Origin: Wolfiporia cocos
Taxonomy: Eukaryota; Basidiomycota; Agaricomycetes; Polyporales; Phaeolaceae
DNA length: 64,000 nucleotides
Direction of reading: 5' to 3'
Assembly (NCBI GenBank): GCA_029448655.1
Contig: JACCLO010000002.1
Span: 1,178,001 to 1,242,000 of the forward strand
Made by a program: the position numbers and the translations under genes. The notes beneath the pieces were generated by a model. That model made no database searches, was not told where the DNA came from, and saw only the letters and a program-made list of their open reading frames with translations. The first letter of the stretch is position 1. Each line of letters begins with the position of its first letter. Below are positions 56,192 through 64,000 of the stretch, one piece after another.

Positions 56192-57967
56192 ATGTCTGCT
56201 GGACTTGACCCGCCTATGTCGATTTCTTCGACAGATATATCCGACGACCCCGACTTTGGTGAGATACCCACGTTACCTGAGCTTCTCGCTGCATCGGCGA
56301 CCAATGCTCTCCCTTCGTCCACGTTTTCCTCTCCTGAGTCCCTGGAGTATCTGACGCAGCTCACGTCTCTCCCCCTGTCTGAACTTGAGGCTCAACCTAC
56401 TGAGCTTTCATCATCTTTTGCGCAGCTAACGAATGCGCTGACTACACTATGTTATACGTCTTACCCAACATTCCTCTCTATTCACTCGACCACCTCGACG
56501 CTCTCTTCCTCGCTTTCGTCACTGTCTTCGTCGCTTGAGGCGCTTATCTCGTCTTTGCCTACTCTCGAAGCCTCTGCACGCTCGTTTGGTGAAGACACCC
56601 GTGAGATTCAGAAGGAGCGACGGAAAGCCTCTCTAGTTCTTGAGCATCACGACAAGCTCTACGATGTGCTCTCGCTCCCGACACTGCTGGACTCCTGCAT
56701 CCGCAACCACAACTATACCGAAGCGCTTCTCCTCGCGAACCACTCCACCTCCCTCTCCCAGCGCTTCCCCGACAACCCTCTCATCCAATCCGTCAAATCC
56801 GATTGCGACGCGCGCGTGCAGGCGATGCTCGGGCAGCTCCTGCGCATGCTCAGCGAGCAAGCCAAGCTCCCCGCGCTCTTCCGTGCGGTTGGCTTCCTCC
56901 GCAAGATGGACGTGCTCGACGAGCCCGAGCTCGCGCTCGCGTTCCTCACCGGCCGGCGCGTGTACCTCGAGGGCCTCCTCCGCACCGTCGAGCCCGCGCG
57001 CGGCGACCGCGAGGCGCACGCGCGCTTCCTCAAGCGCTATGTCGACCTCTGGCGCGAGGGTGTGTACGACGCCGTCACGCAGTACACGACGATCTTCCTC
57101 GAGCGCGCGGCGTCGCCGTCCGCGCCCGGCCCTGCGCCCCCAACGCAGCTCCATGCGCTGCTCACCGCGTTCACGACGCTGCAGGTGCAGACGCTCCTCG
57201 CGCTCCTCCGCGACACGCTCCCCGCGATCACGGACCCGTCCCTGCTGACGTCGCTCCTCACGCAGTTGACGTACTGCGCGAACTCGTTTGCGCGCGTGGG
57301 CATGGACTTCCGCGGCCTGCTTGCGCCGATCTTCGTGGACGTTGTGCGCGAGGGCCTTCGGACTGAGTTCCAAGAAGCGACGGAGGGGTGGTGCGCAAAG
57401 CTCGCGAGTGCCACTGCCAGCAAACCGAAGGCTACATCTAGTGCGGCGGGCAAGCGACCTGCGCACTCGCTTGTCGCGCCACTAGCTCTCTCATCACCGC
57501 CCCTTCCCACGGCTGCGCAGCTCAAGGCGGTAACGTCAGGCCCCCCTAATGTGCCGCCTCCGTTACTCGTCTCGTATCCTCCGCTTGCAGCCTACACGAA
57601 CGCGATACTGACCGCTCTAAACGGCTTGCGGATGCTTGCGCCTGTTGAGCTGCTAGATGACCTCCTCCGGATGCTGGACGAGTCGCTCGCACGTAGCGCG
57701 CAGGCTTTGCTCGCGTTCGCTCGTGATGTGGCGTCGCAGTCGCTGGGCAGTGCTGAGGAAGAGGCAAAAGATCGCGCGGTTGTGAAAGCGACGGGTGTTG
57801 TATACGTTCGCGTGTTCGCGCCTTTCATCAGACGAGCATTGGTAGAGGGCGTGTATGGTGTGGATATGAGTGAAGCCGAGGTGCCTGAGGGCTCAGAACT
57901 GGCGGGTGCTCTGCAGGAGTGGAGGGACTACTTGGACGAACTTGGCGCCGGGACCTCGCAGGGATGA
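56192..57967 (+). CDS. COG8: Conserved oligomeric Golgi complex subunit 8
   Basis: A single uninterrupted exon of 591 codons, rare in this window. The N terminus reads FGEIPTLPELLAASATNALP, SPESLEYLTQLTSLPLSELE and SSSFAQLTNALTTLCYTSYP, then the Dor1/COG8 core: LVLEHHDKLYDVLSLPTLLD, SCIRNHNYTEALLLANHSTS, LPALFRAVGFLRKMDVLDEP and YVDLWREGVYDAVTQYTTIF. COG8 belongs to lobe B of the COG tether, which captures vesicles recycling within the Golgi. The C-terminal half includes ANSFARVGMDFRGLLAPIFV and a Pro/Ala-rich linker. The ATG at 56192 (MSAGLDPPMS) is chosen because the frame upstream has no ATG. From about 56.8 to 57.4 kb the third codon positions are almost all G or C. Confidence 0.9.
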   Translation: MSAGLDPPMSISSTDISDDPDFGEIPTLPELLAASATNALPSSTFSSPESLEYLTQLTSLPLSELEAQPTELSSSFAQLTNALTTLCYTSYPTFLSIHSTTSTLSSSLSSLSSSLEALISSLPTLEASARSFGEDTREIQKERRKASLVLEHHDKLYDVLSLPTLLDSCIRNHNYTEALLLANHSTSLSQRFPDNPLIQSVKSDCDARVQAMLGQLLRMLSEQAKLPALFRAVGFLRKMDVLDEPELALAFLTGRRVYLEGLLRTVEPARGDREAHARFLKRYVDLWREGVYDAVTQYTTIFLERAASPSAPGPAPPTQLHALLTAFTTLQVQTLLALLRDTLPAITDPSLLTSLLTQLTYCANSFARVGMDFRGLLAPIFVDVVREGLRTEFQEATEGWCAKLASATASKPKATSSAAGKRPAHSLVAPLALSSPPLPTAAQLKAVTSGPPNVPPPLLVSYPPLAAYTNAILTALNGLRMLAPVELLDDLLRMLDESLARSAQALLAFARDVASQSLGSAEEEAKDRAVVKATGVVYVRVFAPFIRRALVEGVYGVDMSEAEVPEGSELAGALQEWRDYLDELGAGTSQG

Positions 57968-58459
57968 CATTCTATAAATTCTGGGATATCATGTGAGTTG
58001 ATTGCATAATCATTCTGCACTGCGAAGTTCATTGCGCATTCTGAGCAGCTGACTTCTCAGATAGACGTTTGCAGTTATCTGACTCCGCTTGGGGAATGTC
58101 ATGACTGTTTGTGGCTGCACAGCACACCTCGTCCTTGATGTTCATCTGCAGACACGAGACCTGAGGAACAGGACACAACGTTTCTCAAACAACTGCTTGA
58201 ATTCGTCACCCACTATGTTACAGGCTTCACGAGCATGAGCAATTACAATTCTGTTAACGTCGAAGTGTATAGTGATCATGTCCTCGCAGCGCAGCCGCGA
58301 GGAGGTCGTTATCTTGTCATGTCAGGGAGAAGCGCCACAGCCATTCCAACCACGTCACTACACTGGGCTGGTGAGTGATGTCCTTGTGAACATCATACCG
58401 ATGGTCTGATCCTGTCGCAGGTACCTCAGCACTTGGCGAGACCACCCAGCCACTCGTGC
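57968..58459. other. Convergent intergenic region
   Basis: About 490 bases between COG8 and the 3' end of the secreted-protein gene. A two-exon frame from 58235 is discussed under rejected items. Confidence 0.45.
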
Positions 58460-59558
58460 TCAGAAGCTTCCAGTTTGGTACGCCGAGACCGGGACTGTCT
58501 GGGTTACCACGAAGGAAGATGCGTCGCCTTGGTCGAAGCCCTGGGTAAACTGGTCGAAGTCGCTAGCGATTGTGGCCGTGGCTTGAGAGACCACTGAGGA
58601 AACCGGCGAGGCGACTGGGGCATGGGTCAGCAACCATACCAACATCGAGATCCAGATCGCCACTCACTCCGAGTCGGCAGGAGACCCATCAGGGACATGA
58701 TGATGGACACGGCCTCCTGACCCGCTTCGTCGATGTCGCCGAATAAACCGTCCAATTCGCCGGTCGACGCTGTGACACTCGTGCATGAGCATGCGTTATG
58801 GGCTAATGTGCAGAAATAGCGCTTACTCGGAGTGGGTGCTGAAGCAAAGCTTGCCGCGGTCGATGGGGCCGTCGAGTTGGCTATCGCGGTCGCATTCAAG
58901 CCTGACGCATCGTCCGCGGCCGCAAAGGAGGTGGCATTCGCTGCAGACGATGACCCATTCACCCCCGTGGAAGCTGCTGCAGTTGGGGTTGCAGACGCTG
59001 TCAGGGAAGCGGTTGACGTCGCGGTGACTAAACCAGAGCTCGAGCCCGATCCGCCCAACGCGGAGGTAACCTGCGCGAAAAGCGAGGACGCCGGCGCAGC
59101 TACTGGATATGGTTGTCAGTGTCAATTAGCCGACGCGGTACACTCTACTCACGGTCTGAAGGCAATGCTGAGATGATTTCTTCCACCAGACCCTCGATAC
59201 CCTGGATACCTCCAAGGTCTGAGACCAATCCACTCAGTCCGCTGTCCGCTTTAGAGATCAAGATTAGCATTGGTTTTTTTAGCAAACATATTAGGAACGT
59301 ACAGTCGTCCCGAGCTGTCAATGCCACTGGCGTTGGGTGATGTACGACGTAGTGGCGGGCATCAGAAGCGCGCGTCGGTGTTGCCTTGGCCTTCTCCAGA
59401 CCATGGTGTTCTGGGGAGGGTTCGTGAGTACCACACATGCTAAGTCCGTTGTTAGACGTACCATGGGCGAAGTCGTGCTGGCGCCTGTACACGATAGCAG
59501 AGGCGCTGTTCGCCGAGGCAAGCAACAAGATAGCAGGGACGAAGATCTTGGCAAACAT
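58460..59558 (-). CDS. Secreted Ala/Ser/Thr-rich protein of unknown function
   Basis: ATG at 59558 gives a clear signal peptide (FAKIFVPAILLLASANSASA) followed by a dibasic site (VYRRQHD). Five introns, all GT-AG and frame-keeping, link HHGLEKAKATPTRASDARHY, DSGLSGLVSDLGGIQGIEGL, VEEIISALPS, FAQVTSALGGSGSSSGLVTA, a long low-complexity Ala/Ser/Thr stretch (about 58,830-59,035), STGELDGLFGDIDEAGQEAV, SIIMSLMGLLPTR and SPVSSVVSQATATIASDFDQ, ending VPVSAYQTGSF with TGA at 58460-58462. About 260 residues. Several NxS/T sites (NGSSS, NATSF, NATAI, NSTAP) suggest heavy glycosylation. Not a hydrophobin: the eight-Cys pattern is absent. Wall-associated or effector-like roles are possible. The short Gly-Leu/Ile segments flanking the Ser/Thr linker are the only apparent ordered parts. 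Confidence 0.7.
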
Positions 59559-60445
59559 GATCACGAAATTATGGTTAATGTGAAGAGTAAAACTCGTGAA
59601 TAAGTGAGAAGATGAAATGCAGCAGTTGAACGAAGAAAGTGGTGGGTACGCGCAGCGTGCACACGGGTATTCCAACGCAAGCATTCGAGTTTTATGCACA
59701 CAGCATGCCGTAGATCGGAGTCGCGCCAAGACTGGTGATGCGTTTTGATGCAGTCTCAACATGATCAATTCCGTTCTGAAACAATCACCATCTACCGTTA
59801 CTCCATTGATAAAACCGCATCAGCGCCATCAACCACCGCCACCGGTCGTTACCTGCACCCCACGAATAAGAGCAGGCAATGATGCTGCGCATCTAGTACG
59901 ATCTGTGCCCTACTCCAACATCCGATGCTGCTTGACGTATGACGACAAGCGGCAACCGACTACAGAGTGGGCCGAGGACTTGGTCGAAGCCTTGATCGAA
60001 GCATTGCGGCCGTCCATTTCATGTGTTATGCATGCCATACATACTGTTCCATAGGAAAGACACCTTGACAAGGCCTGAGGTAAATTTCACAACTCAAAAG
60101 GTCTCGAACTATTAGTTGACTACGATTGGCAGTACTATAGACGCACCTTGATCTATGTATTAACTGCACCTTCTAGTCGAGCCCACCCGAACGCCCTGGA
60201 GCCTATTATCTACCAGCTACCAGGCGTTGTGGAGCTATCACAGGACACGTCTGCTGCGGCCGAACGGCTAGAAGAGTCTTGCAGTTCGTAACCACTGACG
60301 TTTCTCTGATCCACATCCCTTGCGAGCATCGACTAGCGTGGACATCGCAGAATAGCACAAGCTCATGCTCCACAGTCGCAGATGAAATTGAAACAGGGTG
60401 CTCCCTGTGCGCGTTACACGACCCTGTGAGGGCGTGCTCTAGGCG

Positions 60446-60451
60446 TATAAG
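60446..60451 (+). promoter_or_regulatory. TATA box of repeat-peptide gene 1
   Basis: TATAAG lies about 45 bases before the CCTCAGTTGATCTG block that also follows the TATA box of gene 2. Confidence 0.45.
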
Positions 60452-60482
60452 AGCAGCCTGCACACCACTCCGTTCCTTCAGC

Positions 60483-60594
60483 CCTCAGTTGATCTGACGA
60501 GCCAGCTAATCCCAAGTTCAGGTACTGGATAGTGAGTACCCGCTCGACTACTAGTCTTTGGGCCCATCTAACTCGATAACCCCAGCTTGACTTG
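60483..60594 (+). promoter_or_regulatory. Conserved leader with a 5'-UTR intron (gene 1)
   Basis: CTCAGTTGATCTG, CAAGTTCAGGTACTGGATA, a GT at about 60532 (GTGAGTACCC) and an acceptor CCCCAG followed by CTTGACTTGTTTCGTTCG recur, with small changes, at 63278-63400 before gene 2. The pattern is best explained by a transcribed leader interrupted by an intron of about 60 bases. Confidence 0.55.
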
Positions 60595-60689
60595 TTTCGT
60601 TCGTATTCGCCTTTTGTCACGACTTATTTCACCGATCTTCACACTTTTTTACGACTTTCTTAAATCTCGAAATTACGATCACGACCAAG

Positions 60690-62258
60690 ATGCGTTCCGC
60701 TACCTTCGTTGCTGTCGCTGCTGCTGTTGCTGCCCCCGCCTTCGTCTCGTACGTTGAACTTCTCCTGGTCAATATGTGAACGTTTCTCACAAAGTGGTTC
60801 TAGCGCTCTCCCGACCCCTCAGGCTGGCAGTGATGCGGTCTCCTTGAACACTGTCGACACTGGTGTAAAGATCATTGGTGATGCTGCTAACGCAGTGTCC
60901 GCTGTCAAGAATGCATGGGACTCCGTCAAGAGCCGGTGCGTGGTCTTGGAAGTCGTCCCTATCAACTTCTCAAATTGCGTATTACAGCGAGGTCGAGGAG
61001 CTCTTGGCACGTGAGGAATTCGGCGAAGCGTCGCAGTCCCACGAGCATGAGGGCAAGCACCACAAGCACCACAGGCACCCTAACTCGAAGGGCCGCAAGG
61101 CTCATAAAGCCCACAAGGGTCACAAGGAGCACAAGGGCGGCGCTGACGACGAGCGTACCACGCAGCACACTACCCGCGAGCTCGAGGAGCTCCTTGCTCG
61201 GGCGTTTAACGGCGACTATGCGCAGGGCCACGGTGCTCACGGTTCCTCTGGGCACCACGGGCACATGTTCCTCCCGCGCGACGACGGCAGCGATGCCATC
61301 TCCGCCGGCACGGCATTGAACCTGGGCAAGGACGCCTACAACGCGTTCGAGGCGGGCAAGAGTGTCTATGACAGCTTCAAGAACAACCACAGGCGGTGAG
61401 TGCCAATGGGTGCTTCATGTTTCCGGTAGAAGCTCATAGGAACTTCAGCGAGTTCGAAGAGATCCTGGCGCGTGAGATTTCTGACCAGTACCAGGCTCAC
61501 GCGATGCAGCATGCCGGGGACCATGGCTTCTGGCACCCGATGCTAGCAGCCGCTCACGCTGCTCGCGACGATGGTAGCGATGCCTTCTCTATCGGCACGG
61601 CGTTGAAGGCTGGGGAGCACACATTTAACGCGCTCGAGAACCTCAAGAACAACAATAGGCGGTAAGTGCCTATGGTTGCTCCATGTTTCCGGTCGAAGCT
61701 CATAGGGATTTCAGCGAGCTCGAAGAGATCCTGGCACGTGAGATTGTCGACCAGTACCGCCCTCACGGCTTCCCGCGACCGATAATAGCAACTGCTCACG
61801 CTGCTCGCGACGATGGTAGTGATGCCTTCTCTATCAGCACTGCGCTGAAGGCTGGGGAGCACACGTTCAACGCGCTCGAGAGCCTTGAGAACAACAACAG
61901 GCGGTAAGTCATGACTTGTTGACACTATGTCTCGCAGCTGCAGCTCACATGCTGCTGTAGCTCTTCTATTGTGAGCGAACTCGAGGGCATCTTGGACAAG
62001 GTCAAGGCCAAGCGCAACGCGCGCACCGTTGTGAACGGCATCGACACTGGCCTCAAGGTTGCTGGCGATGCAGGTAACGCAGTGTCGGCCGTACACAACG
62101 CGTGGGACAGCTTCAAGAACAAGCAGTCGCGCTCGGTCGTCAATGATGTTGACACCGGGCTCAAGATCGCCGGTGACGCCGGCAACGCAGTGAGTGCTGT
62201 CCACAACGCGTGGGACAGCTTCAAGAACTCTCGCTCCATCCTCGACGAACTCGACTGA
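60690..62258 (+). CDS. Secreted exon-modular repeat-peptide precursor 1 (Kex2-type sites)
   Basis: Six exons: 60690-60748, 60804-60935, 60988-61395, 61449-61661, 61715-61903 and 61961-62258. Exon 1 is a signal peptide (MRSATFVAVAAAVAAPAFVS). The rest is built from variants of one amphipathic module: VDTGVKIIGDAANAVSAVKN-AWDSVKSR, TALNLGKDAYNAFEAGKSVY-DSFKNNHRR, TALKAGEHTFNALENLKNNN-RR, a near copy of it, and two VDTG-K-AGDAGNAVSAVHNA-WDSFKN units at the end. Modules are separated by ELEELLARE-type helices and His-rich linkers (HEHEGKHHKHHRHP, KAHKAHKGHKEHKG). Introns 2-5 all split the CG|C codon of the Arg closing a module (SR, RR), always phase 2. Each junction therefore lies at a basic, Kex2-like site. 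Introns 3 and 4 are near copies of each other. About 400 residues. I know no named family; precursor processing to small peptides is inferred. Confidence 0.8.
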
Positions 62259-63236
62259 ACGCTATCCTCGAATCTGGTTATGATCTGTACTGAGAAGTGT
62301 GTAGTAGTTATGACTTGGCGAAAATGAGTATTCTGCTGAGGGTTCAATTACTGGTGTGACTGGCTCCGTCTTAGGTCGAAAGCTGAAACTCGAAGCATTG
62401 ATGCTCGGCGTCGCTGTTCAGTTCTACCATCGGCTCCAGAGCGCTGAGCTAGTACATGGTAATTGATCTGCCAAGTCCGTTGGATCACGCATCAAATCAT
62501 GACGTCCGATCGAGATCGTATCCTGATCAGTCCGTATGTGCAGTGTGTCAGCAGTCCTTGCAAGCTGAGAAATGCTCTTAACATGTTGTCGATATCAGGC
62601 TCTCAGTAGTCGTGGATCAATGCTGCTGTGTAGCATATTGTGCGGTGCTCTCTGTTATTGTTTCACATCACCTGAACGCGCGCCCAGATAGGGCCCATGA
62701 TGCCCGAAGAGCACTCGGTTCATGCGTCTTGGCAGTGCCTATGAAGGATCGGAGGATTGAAACGCTGACGGAGTTGTCAGGATTGCAAGGCCCACGCAGA
62801 TGCGTCTCATGCTGCGCCACAGCTTTCAGATTCGTATGCAAGCGTCTTCCCGGAACTGTCGAGACAGTCAAACGTCGGTGGCGTTATCACCTTAAGATGT
62901 CTAATTCGATGCTCGACGCAGGCACAGAATAGCAGCTTGGCGTCCCGCTCAATGCGATGCGAAGCGAAGCAGGTCCATGTGTAGTCTGTCCCGCGTCTCC
63001 ATCACGGGCGCATCAAGAGACCCGGACGTCCGATTCGTAAAGGTCATCTTGCATTGTGGCTGAACGGTAACATAGTGCGGTGAGGTTTGCATCAATCATC
63101 GCCGCTGACGCTCGCCCCTTGGGATAGAACGCGTTTCCAGTGTTTTGCCGCAGACTCCTAACAGCGATATCGGGACGCTGATCACCAGACAGAGCCTTGA
63201 TGTCCGCAACGGCCGGAAGTAGCCGCTGCAAAATGC

Positions 63237-63242
63237 TATAAA
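63237..63242 (+). promoter_or_regulatory. TATA box of repeat-peptide gene 2
   Basis: TATAAA lies about 40 bases before the CCTCAGTTGATCTG block shared with gene 1. Confidence 0.5.
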
Positions 63243-63277
63243 GGAGGGCTTACCTGCATCGACGGCTCCTCAGCCCC

Positions 63278-63400
63278 TCAGTTGATCTGTGCGAGAGCCA
63301 ATCTTCCAAGTTCAAGTACTGGATAGTAAGTACTCACCCCTACTATTGCTCGTAACGCTGTGTCTCAATGATTTTTCTAGCTTGACTTATTTCGTTCTTC
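63278..63400 (+). promoter_or_regulatory. Conserved leader with a 5'-UTR intron (gene 2)
   Basis: CTCAGTTGATCTG, CCAAGTTCAAGTACTGGATA, a donor GTAAGTACTCACC at about 63327 and the acceptor TTCTAG followed by CTTGACTTATTTCGTTC match the leader of gene 1. Confidence 0.55.
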
Positions 63401-63491
63401 TTTGCATTCGCTTTCTTCTCGTCACGACCTCTTTCGTTGATTAATATCACTACTAACGACCTCCTTCGAAACCACTTCACGACTAGTCAAG

Positions 63492-64000
63492 ATGCGTTCC
63501 ACCACTGTCATCGCTGTTGCCGCGGCTGTCATTGCCCCTGCGATGGTCTCGTAAGTATTTCCATGTTCAGAATGTGACACTGAGTGCTGAACACTGCCTA
63601 GTGCTCTGCCGATGCCGCCGAAGGGTGTGTACTCATTTGGCCACGAGCACGGCTTGAGCCACCACAGTCAGGGTGCGCACTCGCACCACGCCCGTGGTGA
63701 TGCGAGTGAGGCCATCTCCTTGAGCACCGTATGGGACGCCGCCAAGGATGCGTACAAGATCGGCAAGGACGGCTATGATGCCTACGAGGCTGGCAAAGAC
63801 GCGTACAACAACATCAAGAACAACAAGCGGTAAGTCGCTGCGGGTAATCCGTGTCTTCCCTCAGTGCTCATCGCACCTTGCCTTTGATAGCGAACAGCAG
63901 CACGGGTCGCACCGCCAGAGCCGCCCCCACGGCGAGCACCGCATGTCGCACAAGGGCCAGCACCCCAAGCACCGCGGCGGCAAGGGACACCTCCGCAAGG
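63492..64000 (+). CDS. Secreted exon-modular repeat-peptide precursor 2 (cut by window end)
   Basis: Exon 1 (63492-63550) gives the signal peptide MRSTTVIAVAAAVIAPAMVS, nearly that of gene 1, and the same phase-2 first intron. Exon 2 (63602-63829) reads ALPMPPKGVYSFGHEHGLSH, a His-rich stretch, GDASEAISLSTVWDAAKDAY and KIGKDGYDAYEAGKDAYNNI, closing with KNNKR; the following intron again splits the last Arg codon (CG|C) of this KR site. Exon 3 (from 63891) is Gln/His/Arg/Lys-rich (EQQHGSHRQSRPHGEHRMSH) and runs off the window. The GKDAYNAxEAGKxxYxxxKNN pattern is shared with gene 1. The 3' end, further modules and the stop are not visible. Confidence 0.78.

Larger units (their letters stand above)
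59559..60689. other. Promoter region of repeat-peptide gene 1
   Basis: About 1.1 kb. The distal part holds nothing recognisable. From about 60446 on it contains a TATA box, a pyrimidine-rich leader and a 5'-UTR intron shared with the second repeat-peptide gene (see below). Confidence 0.5.
62259..63491. other. Intergenic and promoter region of repeat-peptide gene 2
   Basis: About 1.2 kb. No supported gene in the first 950 bases. The last 250 bases repeat the promoter/leader arrangement of gene 1. Confidence 0.5.

Noticed and set aside
56633..57525. Minus-strand frames of up to 277 codons over COG8
   Set aside because: Shadows of a GC3-rich exon; COG8 motifs are clear on the plus strand.
58235..58548. 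Two-exon plus-strand frame (MSNYNSVNVEVYSDHVLAAQ..., clean 50-base intron)
   Set aside because: It splices neatly, but its second exon lies antisense to the well-supported last exon of the secreted-protein gene and has no known domain.
1..64000. CRISPR array, prophage or bacterial operons
   Set aside because: No regularly spaced direct repeats, and the intron-rich genes are eukaryotic.

Overview
The window reads as nuclear DNA of a filamentous basidiomycete, most likely an agaricomycete of the wood-decay (Polyporales-like) type. The genes are dense and split by many 45-60 nt GT-AG introns, and the protein families fit: a DUF6534 membrane protein, DASH subunit ASK1, a divergent G-protein alpha subunit and a tandem cytochrome P450 group. 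All gene models below were spliced by eye.

Layout. 1-5.0 kb: 3' part of a very large coiled-coil protein (+). 5.2-7.5 kb: serine carboxypeptidase S10 (-). 8.3-9.8 kb: NAD(P)-dependent epimerase/NmrA-like protein (+). 9.9-11.4 kb: D-amino acid oxidase (-). 12.3-13.0 kb: hypothetical protein (+). 14.2-16.3 kb: DUF6534 membrane protein (+). 16.9-17.0 kb: intron-bearing tRNA-Trp (-). 17.4-18.3 kb: SAM-dependent methyltransferase (-). 19.2-21.4 kb: ASK1 (-). A gene-poor 4.2 kb follows. 25.5-28.3 kb: atypical G-alpha (+). 28.8-29.6 kb: RidA-type deaminase (+). 29.9-30.9 kb: proteasome alpha-5 (+). 31.6-37.2 kb: two tandem hexose-type MFS transporters (+). 40.0-41.5 kb: inositol monophosphatase-like enzyme (+). 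42-52.2 kb: four intact P450 genes of one subfamily (three +, one -) plus a P450 relic. 52.7-53.7 kb: a 973-bp element with perfect 39-bp terminal inverted repeats. 53.9-54.9 kb: multi-span membrane protein (-). 55.6-55.8 kb: small candidate gene (-). 56.2-58.0 kb: intron-less COG8 (+). 58.5-59.6 kb: secreted Ala/Ser/Thr-rich protein (-). 60.7-64 kb: two paralogous secreted repeat-peptide genes (+), the second cut by the window end.

The most novel-looking item is the pair at 60.7-64 kb. They share a signal peptide, a promoter and a 5'-UTR intron. The mature region is built from about 30-residue amphipathic modules. Most exons end inside the second codon of a dibasic (RR/KR) or R-E site, always in the same phase, so exon units, peptide units and predicted Kex2 sites largely coincide. 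In one stretch exon and intron have been duplicated together. This looks like a family of Kex2-processed repeat proteins. Other points of interest are a G-alpha with Ala in place of the catalytic Gln, a carboxypeptidase with an altered nucleophile motif, a predicted 3-nt microexon shared by the two transporters, and the P450 cluster with its bordering inverted-repeat element.
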